A DNA stretch of 64,000 nucleotides from Algoriphagus locisalis (GTDB lineage: Bacteria; Bacteroidota; Bacteroidia; Cytophagales; Cyclobacteriaceae), in contig NZ_FPBF01000010.1 of NCBI RefSeq assembly GCF_900116615.1, positions 58,762 through 122,761 on the forward strand, written 5' to 3'. A program made the position numbers and the translations under genes. The notes beneath the pieces are model-generated. The model was not told the origin of the DNA. It was given only the letters and a program-made list of their open reading frames with translations, and searched no databases. Positions 50,601-60,205 of this stretch are shown here, piece by piece (within the stretch, counting starts at the first letter, position 1; each line of letters begins with the position of its first letter).

Positions 50601-53600
50601 AGGCATTCCCTGACTGCTAACAAGGTGCCTGCCCCGGGGCCTACCTCCAGGAAATAACGGATTTCTTCCCTGGCCAAAAGCCCGGCTGCTTTAGAAAACC
50701 GGACTGTATTGCGTAAGTGGTTTACCCAATGGTTTGCACTGGGGGCTTCCTCTATTTCATTGCCTGTGGTAGCCGAAATCCAACGTTTCACCGGACGTGA
50801 AAAGCTGAACTGTTCAACGTATTCACGGAAAGGTTCCAGAATAGCATCCAGCAGGTGGCAATGAAATGCTGCGTTTGTAGGCAGGGGGTGAAATTCAATA
50901 CCCTGATTGGAAAAGTGCTCCACTACCTTATCTACTTCTGCTGACTCACCTGCAATTACCGTTTTTCCAGGACTGTTTACTACCGCGACCTGTACTTTTT
51001 CCTTGTTGAGTATTTTTTCGATTTCTTCATAGCCAGTAAAAATGGTTACCATCTTTCCTTTGTCAGGCAGCGTTTCTATCAACTCAGAACGCTTCAGAAG
51101 GATCTTCATTCCTGTTTCTGGCTCAAAACATCCCGAGAGACAGGCGGCGGCATATTCTCCCAAACTATGCCCCAACAATAGCTGTGGAATAACCCCGCAT
51201 TCCTGCCAAAGTGTTCCCAGTGCATATTGAATGGCAAAAAGAATTGACTGCTGGTACTTATGCTGCCAAGGTTCATATTCATGTTGTTCGAATGCAAGTT
51301 GACGGAAGGATAAGGAGGGATCTATATCCTCCATTGCTTTGGCACAGCGGTCAAAAGCATTCCGGAAGACGGGAAACTGATGGTAGAACTCCCTGCCCAT
51401 TTGCATAAACTGTTCCCCCTGACCGGTAAACAGAAAGCATATTTTATGTTCTTCACCAGGGGGGATGCTTACCGGATCAGTAGTTTGAACAAATCTTTTA
51501 AGCTGGCTGCTGAGTTCCACTATATCCTGAGCCAGGAAACAGAGCCTGTATTTCAGATGCGATCTGCACGTGGCCTGCGTATAAGCAATGTCATTGAAGG
51601 ATAAACCAGGATTTGTTTCCAGCCATTCTATCCAATTCCGTGCTTGCTGGACAATTCCTCCCGCAGTATGGGCTGAAAGCGGGAAGGGGAGGGATGCTGA
51701 TTTTACTGTTGGTAATTCGCTTTTTTTAACCTCATCGTGGTTGGGGTGGGCATTCCCGGGTTCTTCTAAAATGACATGGGCTAGTGATCCTCCAAAACCA
51801 AAGGAACTAATGGCTCCTCTTCTTTTTTCATTTTCCGGGTTCCATTCCCGGGGTTGCATGGGGATCTCCAGCCGGGTATTTTCAAGGTGGATGCGTGGGT
51901 TTAGTGTATTGACATGGATTTGTGGTGGGATTTGCCGGTGTTTAAACATGAGCAATACCTTGATTACACCGGCTATGCCTGCTGCTGTTTCCAGATGCCC
52001 GATATTGGCTTTTACCGATCCCACATAACAGGTATCTTTTGCGGTAGCTCCGTACACTAGTCCTAGCTGTTCCATTTCTACAGGGTCTCCGGTAGGTGTT
52101 CCGGTACCATGGGCCTCCAGGTAATTGATTTGCCTACCCTCAAGGCCGGCTTCATCCAGGGTTCGTGTGAGCAGCCTGTGTTGGGCAGCTCCGTTTGGAT
52201 AGGTGATACCCATGCTGTGCCCGTCCTGACCAATGGAAGAACCTTTAATTACCGCCAGTATGCGATCCCCGTTTTTTATAGCCTCCGATTGCCTTTTAAG
52301 CATGACCAGTCCGCAACCCTCTGAGCGGACATATCCGTCTGCTTCAGCATCAAATGTTTTGCACCTGCCTGTCGGAGACATCATTCCAAACTGTGAGAGT
52401 GTGATGGTGGTGCCGGGAGAAAGAATAGCATTAACGCCGCCAACTATTGCCTGTGCACAGTCACCTCTGTAAATGGCCTGTACACCCAAATGAAAAGCGG
52501 TAAGCGATGAAGAACAGGCTGTATCTACCGCCATGCTGGGGCCTTTCAGATCATAGAAATAGGACAGTCTGTTGGCCGCTACACTGTTGGAGTTACCCAA
52601 ACCTGAGTAGGCATTGAAGCCATTCATATCCGGGGTAAGCTTTATTTTCATGTACAGGTAGTCATTATTGGCTATGCCCACAAACACGCCCGTGTCGGAG
52701 TTGCGCAAGTCTTCTTTTTTCCAGCCGGTATTTTCCAGTAGCCTCCAGGAGGTCTCCAGCAACATCCGTTGCTGAGGGTCGATTTCAGGGGCTTCGTAAG
52801 AAGATATACCAAAAAGACCCGGGTCAAACTGGTCAATAGTATCAGTCAGGCCAGACCATTTGGTGTTCATCCGCCCAGGCGTGGCTGCTTTTCGGTCATA
52901 GAAAATATCGTTGTCCCACCTGCTTTTAGGTATTTCGGAGATGCCATCCACGCCTTGGATCAGTTGCTCCCAAAACGCTTCAGGACTGTTTACACCTCCC
53001 GGAAAACGGCAGGCCATCCCCACAACCACGACCGGGTCCAATTTGGGTAAAGCTGGTAGTAAGGGTGTTTTGGCTCCCGTGGAATAGCGCGTTTCCAATT
53101 TACCGGTTTGATAAAGCTTTAGGCACATTTTCCTCGAGATCTTGTGATTGGAAGTTTTCGGAAGCATGCCTCGCGCGATCAGGTGAATGGCATCGGCTGT
53201 GATGCCGTAGCACTCTGTTAAATTTGCCTGAATACGTTCGGTAATCTTGCTGTATTGGCTAGGTTGGGTGTGACGGTGTATTTCCTGAAAGACCAGCAGC
53301 CTTTCCCTGTCCGGTCCGATTTCTGCCAAGCAGGCGGTAAGGTCATTAATTTGTAGCTGGTCCTGCTTGTACCGGACTGCATACTCCAGGTCTTCGGCAC
53401 TGTAATTGGCACCTCTTACAATTACAATTTCTTTTTTCCTCCCGGTAATATAAAGAAACCCGTCCTGGATAAAACCCAGATCCCCAGTGGCTATTATCGG
53501 TTCTTGCTTGCCGGAAATAGTATGGAGCTCAGCATTCAGGTATCCGGTTGAATTGTAGGGAGCCTCGAGTATAATCTCCCCTTCCTGTGTGTCAGGGAGC

Positions 53601-54748
53601 TTTTCTCCACTTTTCGGATCCTGTATATAAATAGTCCCGATTTCCTGGTCTATTTTATAGGGGGTTAATTTTCTTTGATACTTGCCCACAGGCCGGTCAA
53701 CAAAATGATTAAGGAGGTCTTGCAAACCTTTACCACCCCCTGCAACGAGCAACGTAGCTTCTGCCAGGCCATAAACAGGCCGGATAGCGTTTTGGGAAAA
53801 GCCTATGGAGGCATATTTTTTTGCAAAGCGTTTCAGGATGTCGCAGGGAACGGTTTCAGAGCCTACATATAAATGGTTGAAACAGCTCAAGTCCCAGGCC
53901 TCAGCCGGGGCTACTTTTCCTAGGCACATTTCCAATGCAAAAGCGGGGGCAGCAGCTGCTGTGCCCTGATAATCATGGATGGCCTGCAACCAAAGGCCGG
54001 GGGAAGCAAGGAAAGATGCAGGAGGTAAAAAAGCCCCGAACCCGGATTCATAAAGGATGGTAAACAAATGACCAACCAATCCCATATCATGATGAAATGG
54101 AAGCCATCCTACTACCCTTACACTTTCCTTACGCTGAAAGACACGATACATTTTAGCCAGGTTTTCCAGTACCTGGCCATGGGTGAGCATTACTCCCTTT
54201 GGGGAGCTCGTTGAACCTGATGTATATTGAATGTAAGCCAGATCGTCCGGAGAAATATCAGGCAATGGCTTCTGATCCAAAGAATTTTTATACATAGGCT
54301 CCAGAGTAAGCACTTTGACGAATGAGGCAACTTCACTGCCTAATTCATCAACCAAACTATTCTTTTGAAGTTCATTGACTACCATTACGGTAGTAACCTT
54401 TCCTGACTTCAGGGTATTTTGTATTCGGTCTATGCTGGTCCTGTCCCGTTTATGCCGGATAGGAGGCAGGGGGGCCGGCACACATCCGGCCAGTAGGCAT
54501 CCAAAAAACGCGACAACGAAATGTTCCTGTTCTTCAACAGGTAGTAAAATCACCTCGCCTTTGGCAGTTTGATTTACCAGCTGTTGAGCGACACGGATGC
54601 ATCTCTGCTTAAGAGAAAGAAAGGTGAAATTTTGGGTTTCCTTACCCTGTTTATCTAAAAATACCAGGACTTGATCCCCGGCTCTTTCCTCAGGGAAATG
54701 CAAGACCATATCCTGAATAAGTATTCTTTTCTCGTTTATTTCTCTCAT
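47606..54748 (-). CDS. Monomodular type I polyketide synthase, FAAL-KS-AT-KR-ACP-TE
   Basis: The 2380 residues hold, in order, a fatty acyl-AMP ligase (about 1-575; YTSGSTSSPKGVMLTHG near 174, GWLPFHHDMGLVG), ketosynthase (about 580-1010; Cys745 in DTACSSS, EAHGTGTPTGDP, KANIGHLE), acyltransferase (about 1125-1440; Ser1195 in GHSLGEYA; AFH motif, which suggests malonyl-CoA), ketoreductase (about 1730-1930; GGLGGLG, Tyr1889), carrier protein (Ser2051 in LGMDSLMA) and a TEII-type thioesterase (about 2155-2360; Ser2210 in GHSLGAL). It would activate a fatty acid, add one malonate, reduce the ketone and release a 3-hydroxy acyl product. No dehydratase or enoylreductase is seen. No carrier protein lies between FAAL and KS, so loading must use the single ACP or another protein. 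Confidence 0.92.
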   Translation of the reverse strand: MREINEKRILIQDMVLHFPEERAGDQVLVFLDKQGKETQNFTFLSLKQRCIRVAQQLVNQTAKGEVILLPVEEQEHFVVAFFGCLLAGCVPAPLPPIRHKRDRTSIDRIQNTLKSGKVTTVMVVNELQKNSLVDELGSEVASFVKVLTLEPMYKNSLDQKPLPDISPDDLAYIQYTSGSTSSPKGVMLTHGQVLENLAKMYRVFQRKESVRVVGWLPFHHDMGLVGHLFTILYESGFGAFLPPASFLASPGLWLQAIHDYQGTAAAAPAFALEMCLGKVAPAEAWDLSCFNHLYVGSETVPCDILKRFAKKYASIGFSQNAIRPVYGLAEATLLVAGGGKGLQDLLNHFVDRPVGKYQRKLTPYKIDQEIGTIYIQDPKSGEKLPDTQEGEIILEAPYNSTGYLNAELHTISGKQEPIIATGDLGFIQDGFLYITGRKKEIVIVRGANYSAEDLEYAVRYKQDQLQINDLTACLAEIGPDRERLLVFQEIHRHTQPSQYSKITERIQANLTECYGITADAIHLIARGMLPKTSNHKISRKMCLKLYQTGKLETRYSTGAKTPLLPALPKLDPVVVVGMACRFPGGVNSPEAFWEQLIQGVDGISEIPKSRWDNDIFYDRKAATPGRMNTKWSGLTDTIDQFDPGLFGISSYEAPEIDPQQRMLLETSWRLLENTGWKKEDLRNSDTGVFVGIANNDYLYMKIKLTPDMNGFNAYSGLGNSNSVAANRLSYFYDLKGPSMAVDTACSSSLTAFHLGVQAIYRGDCAQAIVGGVNAILSPGTTITLSQFGMMSPTGRCKTFDAEADGYVRSEGCGLVMLKRQSEAIKNGDRILAVIKGSSIGQDGHSMGITYPNGAAQHRLLTRTLDEAGLEGRQINYLEAHGTGTPTGDPVEMEQLGLVYGATAKDTCYVGSVKANIGHLETAAGIAGVIKVLLMFKHRQIPPQIHVNTLNPRIHLENTRLEIPMQPREWNPENEKRRGAISSFGFGGSLAHVILEEPGNAHPNHDEVKKSELPTVKSASLPFPLSAHTAGGIVQQARNWIEWLETNPGLSFNDIAYTQATCRSHLKYRLCFLAQDIVELSSQLKRFVQTTDPVSIPPGEEHKICFLFTGQGEQFMQMGREFYHQFPVFRNAFDRCAKAMEDIDPSLSFRQLAFEQHEYEPWQHKYQQSILFAIQYALGTLWQECGVIPQLLLGHSLGEYAAACLSGCFEPETGMKILLKRSELIETLPDKGKMVTIFTGYEEIEKILNKEKVQVAVVNSPGKTVIAGESAEVDKVVEHFSNQGIEFHPLPTNAAFHCHLLDAILEPFREYVEQFSFSRPVKRWISATTGNEIEEAPSANHWVNHLRNTVRFSKAAGLLAREEIRYFLEVGPGAGTLLAVRECLNRSDLVLLRTLSRPKAGRTESYHFFDSVGQLYQQGWSVHWQALLHGKKYPEIIPGVVFNQQRYWVKGLEAENISAFAGPIYNPEYKQAVPANDLKTDSNIHYDLSWVKKGKLILPDEIEDLRANSSWIILGEDTPTLQALLDKIRKRGHQVFWVGVGAKNGHKPDAVISFGMDSTSIFNILNRIVTSESRANIDAWKVVFLPKNSSKTGAILDTDNLKETVLKELGVFIPFLKALRRVVITPPLWIVTEGIQQVIPSEGITLNLSSAPLWGFAKTLYLEHPEWRGGMIDLEPGIKPEEKAAQIMGKILLPKNENCIAIRQGQQYVEQLIPAKPVLKEPVVFRNDGAFIITGGLGGLGLETASWVVEKGARHVVLISRRTIPPRTEWASIGSDHAQHELVQQLQTLEERGTTIEIASLDVRDIPKLQALFTSLKERDIPIRGILHAAGVNWFSKIMELDESQFFDTLDIKVAGTWALHQLSKSHDLDCFILYSSVSALWGSVNLSHYTAANFFMDAVSQYRYGAGQKTLSIDWGPWDKVGMSAKPEESMVLDKMGFSLMPPQEALNAMELQLGTGRPLSLISRINWKKYRSFIDFTLQPSLFEQVAEISISAAPEASRDHLYHILQSSPQKARELIEEMVRTELRSVMLIESIDEIPDDKRFNFLGMDSLMAILLASKLEQYFKVKLPNTLAYNYPHIKAVSDHLFELVYDPQKTEETGAEKPVLEEVTPAIEDDKEVTAGSWFKVLKESEGKSAITLYCFPYAGSGPLAFQSWVNSTHPDITLIGIQSPGRDDRAEEPPCTSMAQLISSLVEAFDPPDAPYAFFGHSLGALTAYECYIALQKAGKRTPDHLFLSGSNAPGTRKGNAIHELPQAEFIDAVLEKYEGNIPNKGRRLALERTTDLLRADIQILETYQPSSEAVAAAVMVIAGESDPLLSPENIRKWALFSLKDFKISYIPGGHDLVNEQHTILVGMIEGQLSTYWSDEIERVLNEFSNEH

Positions 54749-54807
54749 GTGAAACAGGTTGGTTTTAGTGTTTGGCTATGGAATCAGTGACTTAGGAAGG
54801 TTCCTTG

Positions 54808-56208
54808 CTAGTGCTGCATTTTTTCCTTGCCTACACTCTGTGGTATTTCCAGTACACTCCTGACCGTTTGACCATTGTTGCCTATTCCGGTCAGGGTTAC
54901 CGATGTGGCATCTTTCGGAATAGTATAGATCCCTTTTTTAATTTTTTCTTCCTCTATGGTGATGTCTCCGGGGTCTAACCTGAGCGACTTAAGGTTGGCA
55001 GTGATCCATGACAGGTTCCCGTCAACTATTTCAAAAAATTGGATCATCGGGTGCGTGGTATCTTCGGTATTGAGGTAAAAAACATCCTGTGTAAATCCTG
55101 GCTGGTAAATCTTCAAAGTCAGGGAGTTGTTTCCATAAGAAGCATCTACGGCCTTCCAATGCATAGGATCCAGTGCAAACGCAATTTCGGTGAGATCATC
55201 CTTTTTGTACTTGAGGAATACCAATTGGACAGGTTTTACCTTAAATACAAAGTCGTGTTGGGCAGGTTTTTTGAATCCATGGATAAGGAGGGAATAGGTT
55301 ACCGATTCGGGCATAAACTGGGCGTTGTGGTTACCGATATTGTATAGATCGGTAAGCTCCATCCCCGGATTGGATGTAAAAGGTGCGAGCACATTGGTTT
55401 TTCTGGTCTGCAACCACTTCATCTCACTGCTGCTTCCAAACATTTCTTTCCAGGTGAGGGTGATTTCCTCATCGGCTCCAACCGTTTGCTCTTCCATCGG
55501 ATTAAAAACAGTGATCAAGGGCGGAACCTGCGTAAGTGTGATGGATTCCGGTGGCGATTGGTTGCCTCCTGCCCAGGCAGTGGCTACATAGGTGCGCTGG
55601 GAATCGGTATCGGAACCTACACCCACAGCATCGCTGTTTGAATAAGGAGGAGTTTCGAAGGATTTTTCACCTTTTCCGTCAGGGTAACCTGAAATTACCA
55701 CTTTGGTGCTGGCTGCACTCTTGAATTGAAGGTTGGATTTTTGGTCTAACCCCACGACAAGTGGATCCAGCCAAATAATTACACCCAACTCCTGTGCTTT
55801 TTTGGTTACAGGGACAGATGTTGTACCGGAGTTTGCACCAATAAATTCGTGGATATCGATGACTGCCGTTCCTTTCACGTTGTTTATAGGAATGTCGTTG
55901 AATGTAATTTGAATGGTTTCTCCCGGATCCAGCGTAGTATCTTCCGTTACTGTTACAACGAAATTTTCCCCATTCTTATCGACGGTAAATGGAGTGGGAA
56001 CATCACCTGAACCGAAGTTCAAATTGGTAACGAGATCATCTTGATTATCTCCAAAAGGAAAAGTGACAGCAATAGTGTCCCCTCCACGGCCTGACTTAAA
56101 AGTTATCGGTTTTCCAGAGATGGGGTTTTGGACAACAAGTTTTAGATTGTCTTTCGAGTTAACGAATACAGCGTCTGGCAGAAAGGAGTAGTTTAAAAAT
56201 GCGCTCAT
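54808..56208 (-). CDS. Beta-rich hypothetical protein of the large operon
   Basis: This 466-residue protein has no signal peptide or membrane segment. The N-terminal 150 residues are strand-rich (AVFVNSKDNLKLVVQNPISG, GETIQITFNDIPINN). The middle looks like immunoglobulin-type modules (STKVVISGYPDGKGEKSFET, YVATAWAGGNQSPPESITLT, ITVFNPMEEQTVGADEEITL). The C-terminal 200 residues are again beta-rich (FVFKVKPVQLVFLKYKKDDL). I do not recognise the family. It lies 25 bp after the 1323-aa gene and 59 bp before the polyketide synthase gene, so it is in the same operon. It may be a structural or carbohydrate/surface-binding component. Confidence 0.65.
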   Translation of the reverse strand: MSAFLNYSFLPDAVFVNSKDNLKLVVQNPISGKPITFKSGRGGDTIAVTFPFGDNQDDLVTNLNFGSGDVPTPFTVDKNGENFVVTVTEDTTLDPGETIQITFNDIPINNVKGTAVIDIHEFIGANSGTTSVPVTKKAQELGVIIWLDPLVVGLDQKSNLQFKSAASTKVVISGYPDGKGEKSFETPPYSNSDAVGVGSDTDSQRTYVATAWAGGNQSPPESITLTQVPPLITVFNPMEEQTVGADEEITLTWKEMFGSSSEMKWLQTRKTNVLAPFTSNPGMELTDLYNIGNHNAQFMPESVTYSLLIHGFKKPAQHDFVFKVKPVQLVFLKYKKDDLTEIAFALDPMHWKAVDASYGNNSLTLKIYQPGFTQDVFYLNTEDTTHPMIQFFEIVDGNLSWITANLKSLRLDPGDITIEEEKIKKGIYTIPKDATSVTLTGIGNNGQTVRSVLEIPQSVGKEKMQH

Positions 56209-56233
56209 GGGTTCTTATTGATTAGGGTAGTTC

Positions 56234-59200
56234 CTATTTTTTTTTGTTGAAGTTGGACAGACTCAGCCAGCCTTCAATCAAACTTAAAGGTTGGGGTGAC
56301 AGGGATGCTTGGGGTATTTGCTGCGTTACGCTCATATCCGGCTGCCATTCGGTCACGTCTTTTCTGGCTAACCAGGCCCAGTCACCCCTCACTTCAGCAG
56401 GTGTAGGCATCCTGATCTGGCTAGGGTCCAAGAGCAACGGCCCTGTACGGAAAGTGGCCGACAGGTTTTCAATGGCTGCGGTGACCGGCCCATTAGGAAG
56501 TGAAATGCTACTTCCAGGCAGGCTTCCTGGAATGATCGGCAAATCTCCTGTTGGGTCCATGATCAGCGTAAGTTTTACGGGTCCACCATTTGCTGCAAGG
56601 GTGACCAGGTGATCTGTGATCACATAGCCCGAAGTAGGGGCAGGGCTTTGTGTTAAAGCAGATTTCACCTGATCCAGTGTAAGTGAAGCACCTCCCGATT
56701 TAAGCAGTCTCTGTAACTCTTCAGTCTCGCTGGTTAGTCCATAGACCTTGTAAAATTTTGTGTAATCATCATTGACGAAATAGCCCATTACGCCATTTTT
56801 TTTCATGAGACTGTCGCCAATGCGAACGTTGAATTTAACCTTTAAAAAGGGAGGATCCTGTGGGTTGAAAATTCCATTGTTGTTATAGTATTCACCCGTC
56901 TGATACCACCCCTGATTATAGGCAGGATCTCCAGAAAGGGTCAGCTCCACTTCTGCCCTTACTACAGCCAGTGGCCTACCCAACAGTACGGAAAGGTTAT
57001 TTCCTCCTGTCAGCTGGTTGGTAAACCATAAGTTAGAGTCGATGGCATTCATCAGCTCGGTATAAGCCATCGCACCGGTGTTGGTAGTTCCGGTTGATAA
57101 GAGGGCATTGATGAAATTTTGAAGGTGCTGGTTGGATAAATCCGGGAGGGCGCCTAACGCAGTATTTCTACCGGGAGCAGCGTCCCAACGGATGGTCAGG
57201 TTATTGTCATTCCCGGTCACTTCCCTCCGCACTTTGATCACTTCGCCTTGACTGCTGCCGCCCGCATCAAATACCATGAGGGCATCATCCAGGTAATTGG
57301 CCATTACCCATCCGCAGATAGGGCTGGTGCTATCTGAGGAATTGGTAAAAATCCGGTCATCGTCATGCTGCAAAAAGCGAGGGGTCATCAAGGCATCCTG
57401 TGTAAGCCGGGGAGGCAACTGGCCGAATTTACCGGTGTCACTACCGGTATAATTAGGGCTACTGGTGGTCAGGTCAGGCGACCATACGATGTTTTCGATG
57501 GGGTCGTCCGGGCCTAGTAAATTGCTTTTTCCCGGTAATATCTGTCCGTAAGAATCTACCAGCCACAGGTCCAACACCTGGAAATGACCTGACCGGATAG
57601 GAAAAAACGGTCCTGCATCCGGGACGCTTGTAGATCCGGTAACAGGATCGAAGTATGAATTTCCTGAGAGCTGATCCTGAATGCCGGCATCCAGTGGTTG
57701 GTTTTTCATGGTATTCAATACAGTGTTGAGCTGCAGGTTAAACCCTGCCATGGACTGTGTCACCATATCCATATAAGAAATGTTATTGGCTACCCATTGA
57801 AGGTTTTGGATGGTATTTTTAGGCAGGTTTTTGAAGTTGGTATCATTCTTAAACGTGGTGAATTTGGTTTGGATATTTTGTGTTGTTTTCTGGTTCAAAA
57901 TGGCCCTGCCCTTAAAGACGATTTCCGGGGAAGGTGATTTCAGGGCTGACCCCTGCCATGAATAATCCAGTTCACCCAACTCCCAATCCACCAAGGCATC
58001 TGCCACTTCAGTAGAGGAGGGAAACCACTTGATTTTCCAGTCCATAAAAATAGGGGTCCACGGGTTTTTGTCAGGTCTGAAAGCCACGCCCACCGGGTCT
58101 GGCAGCAGTCCCCCGAAACCACAAGCCGCAGTCAATGCCTCTGTGGGAGGCTTGGTTTCAAAATCCGTCCAGCAGGAGGTTTGCTGGGCTTGAATTTTAG
58201 CCGTAAGTTCTTCCAACTGATTTGTCTGGGGAGTTTTTCCGGCTTTTTCAAAATAAGTGTTTGCAATCAGCTGGGCATTGCTGGTATCCAATAAAAGTAC
58301 TTCCAGCCACAGGCTCTGTACTTCTTTCGGAAAGGCATTCCAACTTGCCAAAGTCACTTTACCCAACAGATCCTCCCATAAGATAGCAATAGGCTCCTGC
58401 TGTACTGGGGTATAGGTCACGCTAATGGATGTGATGGTCTGGCCGGTGAAACGGGTAGGCAACAGTTGCGATACTCCGTTTAACTCCGGGGGCAAAAGTT
58501 TTGTGTCTAATTCACCACCACTGATCAACACCACCGGATCCGCAGGGGAAGCCACCGGATCCAGATCTACTGCCTTTAAGACATATTCCTCACCCAGGTC
58601 CACCTGAAGGTTGTCACCGGAAGTTTTGATGGTATTTTGTATCGTAATTTGCAGACGTTGGTTTTCAGAAAGGGAGCTGCTTATCGCTTTGATGCTTCCG
58701 TTTGTTTTTTCAGTCAAAGTAGTCCAATTATCCGGGTTAATCGTAGAGCGATTGTATGTCAGGTATTCCTTTTTCATGGCCAGCGCATAGAGTTCGAGCT
58801 GTTGGGTGGATATAGTCCATCCGAGTTCATTGAGTGCAGCCTGGTCTGTGTTCAACTGAATGAGCGCCTGAGTCTGTTCCGGATTTAACGGGATGGACTG
58901 TTGTCCCTGTCGATACATATCCGCTTGTTTCTGAGGTTTTGATGTGCCCTCCGACCGGACCACGATCCATTCCTGTCCCCGGTATTTTTTGTCAAACTGG
59001 GTATCATGGAGCATGCTTTGGGCCCACTCCGGGTCAGTCTGCAAGTCAAAAAGCAGATCGCGCTGAAAGGCTTCCAGTGCAATGGCCAGGTTGGGAATGT
59101 CCGCTTTGGTTATGCCTGAACCGGGTACTTCAGCTGCCTTGGTGGCCATGTAAGTTGAAATAGCCTCTTCCGGGGTATTGGCAACCGACAGGGTCGGTAA

Positions 59201-60205
59201 CTTCTGCTTGCCGTCAGAGCCGATAGGGGCTCCGGTTCCGTACGATTTGTTTTCCCCTTTCCACTGTACGGTGGCTACCATGGAGTGATAGAGCGCCTGG
59301 GTCGGTAAATCGGAAGCACCGGATGAGATGCCATTTTGTTGCTCCCAACTATGCCAGGCTTCTATCATGGCTTTGGCCTGCTCAGGCAGGTTCAGCGATG
59401 ACGGATCCCATACGCCGGACAGGCCATATTGTTTTTGCCATGCCTGCCAGTCGGCTACCGATTGTTCCACGTCCTCAGATGTCCAGTTAAATTGGCTTTC
59501 AAGGAAGGATAGCCAGTTTTTGTCCGAATCTACCGGCAAATGGTATAAGGGGTCCTTTTGAGGGTCAGCATACCAACCAATAATGGAGTAAGAATACGTT
59601 TTTGTTTCGTCGGGGAGTTTGTCGTGCAATGCAAATACGTTCTGGATATTGTCATAGCTTACAGCCCAGGTAACATCCCCCGGCCCCACGGCTTTTAATT
59701 CAGCAGAGCCGGAATCTTCTCCGGTAAACTGGCTCAGGGGTACCTGAGTGCCTATTTGACGAACACCCAGATTAGTATCTTCATAAAAGGGATACTGGTT
59801 TACATTTTGAATATTACCTCCGGCATCCACAAGAATATCACTCTGGACAATGGTAGGCGTGCTGTCAGGAGCTATGCCGGGTCCACTATAACCAAACCGG
59901 GTGATCAGCCAACGGTTAGGAACCAGAGGGAATACTACTGGAGCCCCTTCCGTGCTTTGTTGTTTTCCTTGTCGAAGGCTATTGGGGAGGGTCCACATCA
60001 GGTGTGCTCCAACCGGAGGGCAGCTGCCTTTGGAGAATGGGTCGGGCTGGGCTGTCTTGCCATACCTCCATAAAGCATAGTAGTTATTTTTTAAATTGGC
60101 CCAGGTCGTCTGTGCATTCACATCTCCCTGTCCTATGAGCAATACATCGGTGGGGATGGGGATTAACAGGGAAGGGCCGGGCCAGACAGCGGATTTATTA
60201 CTCAT
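56234..60205 (-). CDS. Giant hypothetical protein (1323 aa) of the large operon
   Basis: It has no signal peptide, no membrane helix and no motif I can name. Distinctive segments are SCPPVGAHLMWTLPNSLRQG and VFPLVPNRWLITRFGYSGPG near the N-terminus, a helical, Gln/Trp-rich middle (about 215-480, FNWTSEDVEQSVADWQAWQK), LLPTRFTGQTITSISVTYTP, FPIRSGHFQVLDLWLVDSYG (about 860-880), a region with ICGWVMANYLDDALMVFDAG, and a C-terminal end SLSPQPLSLIEGWLSLSNF. Its start overlaps the stop of the 313-aa gene (ATGA), so the two are coupled. Size and repeated beta-rich parts suggest a structural or toxin-like component. No catalytic motif is visible. Confidence 0.7.
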   Translation of the reverse strand: MSNKSAVWPGPSLLIPIPTDVLLIGQGDVNAQTTWANLKNNYYALWRYGKTAQPDPFSKGSCPPVGAHLMWTLPNSLRQGKQQSTEGAPVVFPLVPNRWLITRFGYSGPGIAPDSTPTIVQSDILVDAGGNIQNVNQYPFYEDTNLGVRQIGTQVPLSQFTGEDSGSAELKAVGPGDVTWAVSYDNIQNVFALHDKLPDETKTYSYSIIGWYADPQKDPLYHLPVDSDKNWLSFLESQFNWTSEDVEQSVADWQAWQKQYGLSGVWDPSSLNLPEQAKAMIEAWHSWEQQNGISSGASDLPTQALYHSMVATVQWKGENKSYGTGAPIGSDGKQKLPTLSVANTPEEAISTYMATKAAEVPGSGITKADIPNLAIALEAFQRDLLFDLQTDPEWAQSMLHDTQFDKKYRGQEWIVVRSEGTSKPQKQADMYRQGQQSIPLNPEQTQALIQLNTDQAALNELGWTISTQQLELYALAMKKEYLTYNRSTINPDNWTTLTEKTNGSIKAISSSLSENQRLQITIQNTIKTSGDNLQVDLGEEYVLKAVDLDPVASPADPVVLISGGELDTKLLPPELNGVSQLLPTRFTGQTITSISVTYTPVQQEPIAILWEDLLGKVTLASWNAFPKEVQSLWLEVLLLDTSNAQLIANTYFEKAGKTPQTNQLEELTAKIQAQQTSCWTDFETKPPTEALTAACGFGGLLPDPVGVAFRPDKNPWTPIFMDWKIKWFPSSTEVADALVDWELGELDYSWQGSALKSPSPEIVFKGRAILNQKTTQNIQTKFTTFKNDTNFKNLPKNTIQNLQWVANNISYMDMVTQSMAGFNLQLNTVLNTMKNQPLDAGIQDQLSGNSYFDPVTGSTSVPDAGPFFPIRSGHFQVLDLWLVDSYGQILPGKSNLLGPDDPIENIVWSPDLTTSSPNYTGSDTGKFGQLPPRLTQDALMTPRFLQHDDDRIFTNSSDSTSPICGWVMANYLDDALMVFDAGGSSQGEVIKVRREVTGNDNNLTIRWDAAPGRNTALGALPDLSNQHLQNFINALLSTGTTNTGAMAYTELMNAIDSNLWFTNQLTGGNNLSVLLGRPLAVVRAEVELTLSGDPAYNQGWYQTGEYYNNNGIFNPQDPPFLKVKFNVRIGDSLMKKNGVMGYFVNDDYTKFYKVYGLTSETEELQRLLKSGGASLTLDQVKSALTQSPAPTSGYVITDHLVTLAANGGPVKLTLIMDPTGDLPIIPGSLPGSSISLPNGPVTAAIENLSATFRTGPLLLDPSQIRMPTPAEVRGDWAWLARKDVTEWQPDMSVTQQIPQASLSPQPLSLIEGWLSLSNFNKKK

